From: an uncultured Eubacteriales bacterium | GTDB lineage: Bacteria > Bacillota_A > Clostridia > Christensenellales > Aristaeellaceae | Length of the DNA: 9,030 nt | Direction: 5' to 3' | Assembly (NCBI GenBank): GCA_900553645.1 | Contig: USEE01000039.1 | Location: 1 to 9,030, forward strand | Part shown: positions 5,506 through 9,030 of the stretch, piece by piece | Layout of the letters: each line of letters starts with the position of its first letter | How positions within the stretch are numbered: the stretch's first letter is position 1 | Notes under the pieces: generated by a model | Told to the model about the DNA's origin: nothing | The model's database searches: none | What the model saw: the letters and a program-made list of their open reading frames with translations, nothing else | Program-made: the position numbers and the translations under genes

Positions 5506-6798
5506 ATGCTGCCTATAATCAAATTTACCGGCGAGCTGCCCGAGCGGCTGCGCGGCCGTTCTCAGCTAAGCGACGAAAAAGTGCGCGAAAGCGTGAAAAG
5601 CATAATCGCGGGCGTGCGCGAGCGCGGCGACGCGGCGCTTATCGACTATACCGAAAAATTCGACCATGTGAAACTGGATGCAAAGAACCTGCGCGTGACC
5701 GAAAGTGAGATCGACGCGGCCTATGACAAGGTGGATAAGCGCCTTATCGAGGCCATACGCCACAGCGCGCGCCGCATACGCGCCTATCATGAAAAGCAGA
5801 AGCAAAAGACGTGGCTGGACTTCGGCGACGAGGGCTATGCGCTGGGTCAGAAGATAACCCCGCTGGGCAGTGCGGCGGTGTACGTGCCCGGCGGCACGGC
5901 GATGTATCCGTCCAGCGTGCTAATGAACGTAATCCCCGCGTCCGTCGCGGGAGTGAAGCGCATAGCGATGCTTACCCCGCCGATGAAGGACGGCAGCGTA
6001 TACCCGTTGACGCTGGTATCGGCGCGCGAGGCGGGCGCGACCGAGATATACCGCGTGGGCGGCGCGCAGGCAATCGCGGCGGCGGCATTCGGCACCGAAT
6101 CCATCGTGCGCGTGGACAAGATTACCGGCCCCGGCAACATATTCGTGGCCAATGCCAAGCGCGAGGTATACGGATATGTAGGCATAGACATGATAGCCGG
6201 CCCCAGCGAGGTGCTGGTAGTAGCCGACGACAGCGCGCCCGCCAACTATGTGGCCGCCGATATGCTCAGTCAGGCCGAGCACGACGCGCTGGCTCAGGCA
6301 GTGCTGATTACCGACAGTGAACGCCTTGCCAGGGAAGTTCAGCAGGAACTGCCTAAACAGCTGGCCGCACTCAGCCGTTCCGAAATCGCTGGCAGGTCGA
6401 TCGACGATTACGGCACGATTCTGCTGTGCGATTCGATAGACGACGGCATTGCCGCCGCCAACATGGTCGCGCCTGAGCACATGGAACTGATGCTCAAAAG
6501 CCCGTTTGAATATCTGGGCAAGGTCAAAAACGCGGGCGCGATATTTTTAGGCAGGTATTCGCCCGAACCTTTGGGCGACTATTACGCCGGGCCGAACCAC
6601 GTACTGCCCACGTCGGGCACGGCGCGGTTCTCGTCGCCGCTGTCGGTGGACGACTTTATAAAGAAGTCCTCCATAATATACTGCGAACGCGACGCACTGC
6701 GCGCGGCGGCGGAGGATGTTGAGATATTCGCACAGGCGGAAGGCCTGGGCGCGCACGCGCGTTCAGTCGCAATCCGCTTTGAGGAAGGCGCACAATGA
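5506..6798 (+). CDS. hisD: Histidinol dehydrogenase
   Basis: A zinc enzyme that uses two NAD+ to oxidise histidinol to histidine, the last two chemical steps of the pathway. Its 430 residues match the normal length. The expected zinc ligands are all present: Gln256 and His259 in SQAEHD (255-260), Asp358 in LGDYYAGPNH (356-365) and His417 in GLGAHARS (413-420). The catalytic pair Glu324-His325 lies in PEHMEL (323-328). ITGPGNIFVANAKREVYG (206-223) and IDMIAGPSE (227-235) are further signature stretches. The ATG follows GGAGG by eight bases and there is a strong promoter just upstream. The stop overlaps the hisB start in ATGA. In many operons hisC sits between hisD and hisB, but here it is absent. 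Confidence 0.97.
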   Translation: MLPIIKFTGELPERLRGRSQLSDEKVRESVKSIIAGVRERGDAALIDYTEKFDHVKLDAKNLRVTESEIDAAYDKVDKRLIEAIRHSARRIRAYHEKQKQKTWLDFGDEGYALGQKITPLGSAAVYVPGGTAMYPSSVLMNVIPASVAGVKRIAMLTPPMKDGSVYPLTLVSAREAGATEIYRVGGAQAIAAAAFGTESIVRVDKITGPGNIFVANAKREVYGYVGIDMIAGPSEVLVVADDSAPANYVAADMLSQAEHDALAQAVLITDSERLAREVQQELPKQLAALSRSEIAGRSIDDYGTILLCDSIDDGIAAANMVAPEHMELMLKSPFEYLGKVKNAGAIFLGRYSPEPLGDYYAGPNHVLPTSGTARFSSPLSVDDFIKKSSIIYCERDALRAAAEDVEIFAQAEGLGAHARSVAIRFEEGAQ

Positions 6799-7379
6799 GG
6801 TCGGCGGAGATTGCGCGCGAGACGCGCGAAACCAGCATAAGTCTGGAGTTGGAACTGGACGGCGAGGGCGACGCCAATATCTCGACCGGCATAGGCTTTT
6901 TCGATCACATGCTGGACGCGATGTGCCGCTTCGGGCTTATCGATTTGGAGCTGAAATGCACCGGCGATCTGGACGTGGACGCGCATCACACGGTCGAGGA
7001 CTGCGGCATATGCTTAGGGCAGGCGATTGCGCGCGCACTGGGCGATAAGGCGGGCATAATGCGCGTCGGCTCGTGCATGTTCCCGATGGACGAGGCATTG
7101 GCCGTGTGCGCGTTGGACATAAGCGGGCGCGGCCTGCTGGTGTTTGGCGCCGATTTCCCCCAGCAGAGCTGCGGACTGTTCGACTGCCAGCTTGCCGAGG
7201 AGTTCTTCCGCGCGGTGGCGGTCAACGCGGGCATTACGCTGCACATCCGGTGTGAATATGGCCACAACTCGCATCACATGCTGGAGGCTATGTTCAAATC
7301 GTTCGGGCGCGCGCTTATGCAGGCGGCCGAGGTATCGCCGCGCGTAAGGGGCGTGCCCTCGACAAAGGGCGTGCTGTGA
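6795..7379 (+). CDS. hisB: Imidazoleglycerol-phosphate dehydratase
   Basis: A Mn-dependent lyase that converts imidazole glycerol phosphate to imidazole acetol phosphate. At 194 residues it is the monofunctional form, without the histidinol-phosphatase domain found in enterobacterial HisB, so that phosphatase must be encoded elsewhere. The duplicated metal-binding halves are clear: FFDHML (35-40) with DAHHTVED (62-69), and MDEAL (98-102) with GHNSHHMLEAMFK (156-168). The C-terminal STKG (189-192) is also conserved. The ATG shares four bases with the hisD stop, and a purine-rich GAGGAAGG (6781-6788) serves as the ribosome binding site inside hisD. Confidence 0.97.
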   Translation: MRSAEIARETRETSISLELELDGEGDANISTGIGFFDHMLDAMCRFGLIDLELKCTGDLDVDAHHTVEDCGICLGQAIARALGDKAGIMRVGSCMFPMDEALAVCALDISGRGLLVFGADFPQQSCGLFDCQLAEEFFRAVAVNAGITLHIRCEYGHNSHHMLEAMFKSFGRALMQAAEVSPRVRGVPSTKGVL

Positions 7380-7380
7380 C

Positions 7381-7385
7381 GGAGG
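7381..7385 (+). promoter_or_regulatory. Ribosome binding site that sets the hisA start
   Basis: GGAGG begins one base after the hisB stop codon. The ATG at 7387 is only one base away and could not be used from it, while the ATG at 7396 has a ten-base spacer. This places the hisA start at 7396. Confidence 0.75.
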
Positions 7386-7395
7386 AATGCTTAAT

Positions 7396-8112
7396 ATGAA
7401 TATTTATCCGGCAATAGATATGGTGAACGGCCGCGCAGTGCGCTTGAAGCAGGGCCGCGCCGACGATATGACCGTGTATGGCGACCCGGCGGACATGGCG
7501 CGCCGGTTCTGCGACGAGGGCGCGGAATACCTGCACATGGTGGATCTGGACGGCGCGTTCACGGGCGCGGGCGGCAATAAGGCTATCGCGCTTAAAATAG
7601 CCAAGTCGGTGCCGCTCAAGATACAATTGGGCGGCGGCATACGCGATATGGATACTATCGACAGCCTGCTGTCGGGCGGCATAGAGCGCGTGATACTGGG
7701 CACGGCGGCGGTGCGCGACCCGGCGCTGGCGCGCGCGGCACTCAAGAAGTACGGCGGCGAGCACATTGTGATAGGCATAGACGCGCGCGACGGCCGCGTC
7801 GCGGTGCAGGGCTGGGTCGAAGGTTCGGACGTAACGCCGGTCGATCTGGCGCAGAGCATGAAGGCGGCGGGCGCGAAGTACATAGTCTATACCGACATAT
7901 CGCGCGACGGTATGCTGTCCGGCCCCAACGTGGACTCCACGCGCGAATTGGTCGAAAAGAGCGGCATGTGCATAATCGCGTCGGGCGGCGTGAGCAGCGA
8001 AGGCGATATACAGCGCGTGCGCGACGCGGGCTGCGAGGGCGCAATAATCGGCAAGGCAATTTATGAGGGTCGGCTGACGCTGGGGCAGGTTCTCAGGGCG
8101 GCGCGCGGGTGA
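7396..8112 (+). CDS. hisA: ProFAR isomerase HisA
   Basis: HisA is a TIM-barrel enzyme that performs an Amadori rearrangement of ProFAR to PRFAR, the substrate of the HisH-HisF synthase. From the 7396 start it has 238 residues and opens with MNIYPAIDMVNG, as is normal for the family. The catalytic aspartates are Asp8 (in PAID) and Asp129 (in GIDARDG). Phosphate-binding and barrel motifs include VDLDGA (49-54), LGGGIR (78-83), YTDISRDGM (165-173) and ASGGVSS (195-201). A longer in-frame ATG at 7387 adds three residues but has unusable ribosome binding site spacing. The gene lies 16 bp after hisB. In many bacteria hisH precedes it and hisF follows it; both are missing here. Thirteen of its twenty isoleucines are coded by ATA. 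Confidence 0.96.
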   Translation: MNIYPAIDMVNGRAVRLKQGRADDMTVYGDPADMARRFCDEGAEYLHMVDLDGAFTGAGGNKAIALKIAKSVPLKIQLGGGIRDMDTIDSLLSGGIERVILGTAAVRDPALARAALKKYGGEHIVIGIDARDGRVAVQGWVEGSDVTPVDLAQSMKAAGAKYIVYTDISRDGMLSGPNVDSTRELVEKSGMCIIASGGVSSEGDIQRVRDAGCEGAIIGKAIYEGRLTLGQVLRAARG

Positions 8113-8166
8113 ATAAACCTGCAATGCAACTGACTTAAACTAAACACTCAAACGGGAGAGATAGCT

Positions 8167-8814
8167 ATGGCAAATACTTTTGAGGTAAACGAGGAGCGCA
8201 TTGAAAAACTCAAATTCGACGCAAACGGCCTGATACCCGCCGTGGCGCAGGACGTTAAGTCGGGCGACGTGGTAATGCTGGCGTATATGAATAAGGAGTC
8301 GCTGACCGAGACGCTAAAGACCGGCTACGCCACGTACTTCAGCCGCTCGCGCCAGCAGCTTTGGAAAAAGGGCGAAACGTCGGGCAATGTACAGCGCGTG
8401 CGGGAGATACTCTACGATTGCGACGGCGACGCGCTGCTTTTGAAGATAGACCAGACCGGCGTGGCGTGCCATACGGGCGAGTATAGCTGCTTCCATAACT
8501 CGCTGACCGGCAAGGACGAAAGCGCGCCCGCGTCCAGCCATGTGCTGGAGGAGCTGTTCGAGGTAATAGAGGATCGCAAGGCCAATCCCGTGCCCGGCTC
8601 GTATACCAATTACCTGCTGGAAAAGGGCGTGGAGAAGATTTGCAAGAAGGTGGGCGAGGAGGCCAGCGAAACCATAATCGCCGCGGTAAAAGGCTCCAAT
8701 GATGAGGTAAGGTATGAGGCCAGCGACCTGCTGTATCACCTGATGGTGCTGATAGCCAATCAGGGTATGCGGCCGGAGGAACTGTATGATGAGCTGCGGT
8801 CGCGCAGAAGTTAA
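8167..8814 (+). CDS. hisIE: Bifunctional phosphoribosyl-AMP cyclohydrolase / phosphoribosyl-ATP pyrophosphatase HisIE
   Basis: Catalyses steps 2 and 3 of the pathway: the HisE part removes pyrophosphate from phosphoribosyl-ATP and the HisI part opens the adenine ring. The HisI domain covers about 1-112, with MLAYMN (37-42), SRSRQQLWKKGETSGN (59-74), the metal-binding DCDGD (84-88) and CHTGEYSC (101-108, Cys101 and Cys108 likely zinc ligands). The HisE domain covers about 123-212, with LEELFEVIEDRK (127-138), KVGEEASE (161-168) and EASDLLYHL (184-192), the acidic Mg-binding helices of the MazG-like fold. The 215-residue length fits a complete fusion. GGGAG (8154-8158) lies eight bases before the ATG. 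A 54-bp gap without an evident promoter separates it from hisA, and a strong terminator follows, making it the last gene of the operon. Confidence 0.96.
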   Translation: MANTFEVNEERIEKLKFDANGLIPAVAQDVKSGDVVMLAYMNKESLTETLKTGYATYFSRSRQQLWKKGETSGNVQRVREILYDCDGDALLLKIDQTGVACHTGEYSCFHNSLTGKDESAPASSHVLEELFEVIEDRKANPVPGSYTNYLLEKGVEKICKKVGEEASETIIAAVKGSNDEVRYEASDLLYHLMVLIANQGMRPEELYDELRSRRS

Positions 8815-8840
8815 TTGATTGTAAATTGTAAGATGTGATT

Positions 8841-8871
8841 GCCAGTCGCTTGCGAGCGACTGGCTTTTGTT
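8841..8871 (+). terminator. Intrinsic terminator of the his operon
   Basis: A perfect 10-bp stem, GCCAGTCGCT (8841-8850) with AGCGACTGGC (8855-8864), has a TGCG tetraloop and is followed by TTTTGTT. It lies 26 bases after the hisIE stop and marks the operon's 3' end. Confidence 0.92.
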
Positions 8872-8925
8872 GCTCTCTGAGCGTGGAAGATACTTGTACA
8901 GAAACTTGAGGACTGATTGCACCTT

Positions 8926-8956
8926 CCGCGCCCACTTTAATATATGGTGGGCGCGG
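8926..8956. repeat. GC-arm, AT-loop palindrome after the his operon
   Basis: Perfect 10-bp arms CCGCGCCCAC (8926-8935) and GTGGGCGCGG (8947-8956) enclose an 11-base AT-rich loop. No T run follows on either strand, so it is not an obvious terminator. A similar structure begins about 55 bases further on, which suggests a family of interspersed palindromes or sites for a DNA-binding protein. Confidence 0.55.
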
Positions 8957-9009
8957 CATGGATGGCTGCTCATACATCTAGCTGCACGGCAGGATAGTCT
9001 GTTTTCGCG

Positions 9010-9030
9010 CCCGCCATACTTTACGGCGGG
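9010..9030. repeat. Second GC-arm palindrome, cut by the window edge
   Basis: CCCGCC (9010-9015) and GGCGGG (9025-9030) flank a nine-base loop ATACTTTAC. The left arm is preceded by CGCG, so the stem may extend beyond the window. It resembles the 8926-8956 palindrome in its GC-rich arms and its CTTTA-containing loop. It could also be the stem of a terminator for a convergent gene to the right, which cannot be judged from here. Confidence 0.4.

Noticed and set aside
7315..8124. A 269-residue minus-strand open frame across hisB and hisA
   Set aside because: It is antisense to two conserved enzymes and has the biased composition of a shadow frame.

Overview
This window is a conserved chromosomal housekeeping segment, most likely from a GC-rich member of the Clostridia or a related Bacillota lineage. 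The reasons are strong GGAGG-type ribosome binding sites, consensus sigma-A-like promoters, a split ATP phosphoribosyltransferase (HisZ plus short HisG), a monofunctional HisB and a fused HisIE. The assignment is an inference: there is no rRNA or other taxonomic marker here. Isoleucine codon use leans strongly to ATA despite the high GC content.

Layout: a small Nudix-fold gene on the minus strand (59-484) diverges from recG (666-2663) across a 181-bp intergenic region that holds back-to-back promoters. A small SWIM zinc-finger protein with an acidic tail (2748-3275) follows recG. A 316-bp gene-free stretch comes next, with a complex set of inverted repeats ending in a U tract, then a GC-rich palindrome directly against a near-perfect promoter. 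That promoter drives a histidine biosynthesis operon, hisZ-hisG-hisD-hisB-hisA-hisIE (3592-8814). It has 4-bp start/stop overlaps at hisZ/hisG and hisD/hisB and a second promoter in front of hisD. A perfect 10-bp-stem terminator closes the operon, and the last 160 bases hold two more GC-stem, AT-loop palindromes, the second cut by the window edge.

How the genes work together: HisZ and HisG form the feedback-controlled first enzyme (ATP + PRPP). HisIE carries out the next two steps and HisA the following isomerisation. HisB acts after imidazole-glycerol-phosphate synthase, and HisD makes the final product. The genes for that synthase (hisH, hisF), for the aminotransferase (hisC) and for histidinol-phosphate phosphatase are not in the cluster. 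The pathway can be complete only if they lie elsewhere.

I found no clear new defence, mobile or secretion system. The points most worth a second look are the unexplained structured element at 3354-3490, the missing hisC/H/F genes, and the Nudix protein whose catalytic box has lost key glutamates. Two starts (hisZ, hisA) were moved downstream of the longest reading frame because of ribosome binding site spacing.
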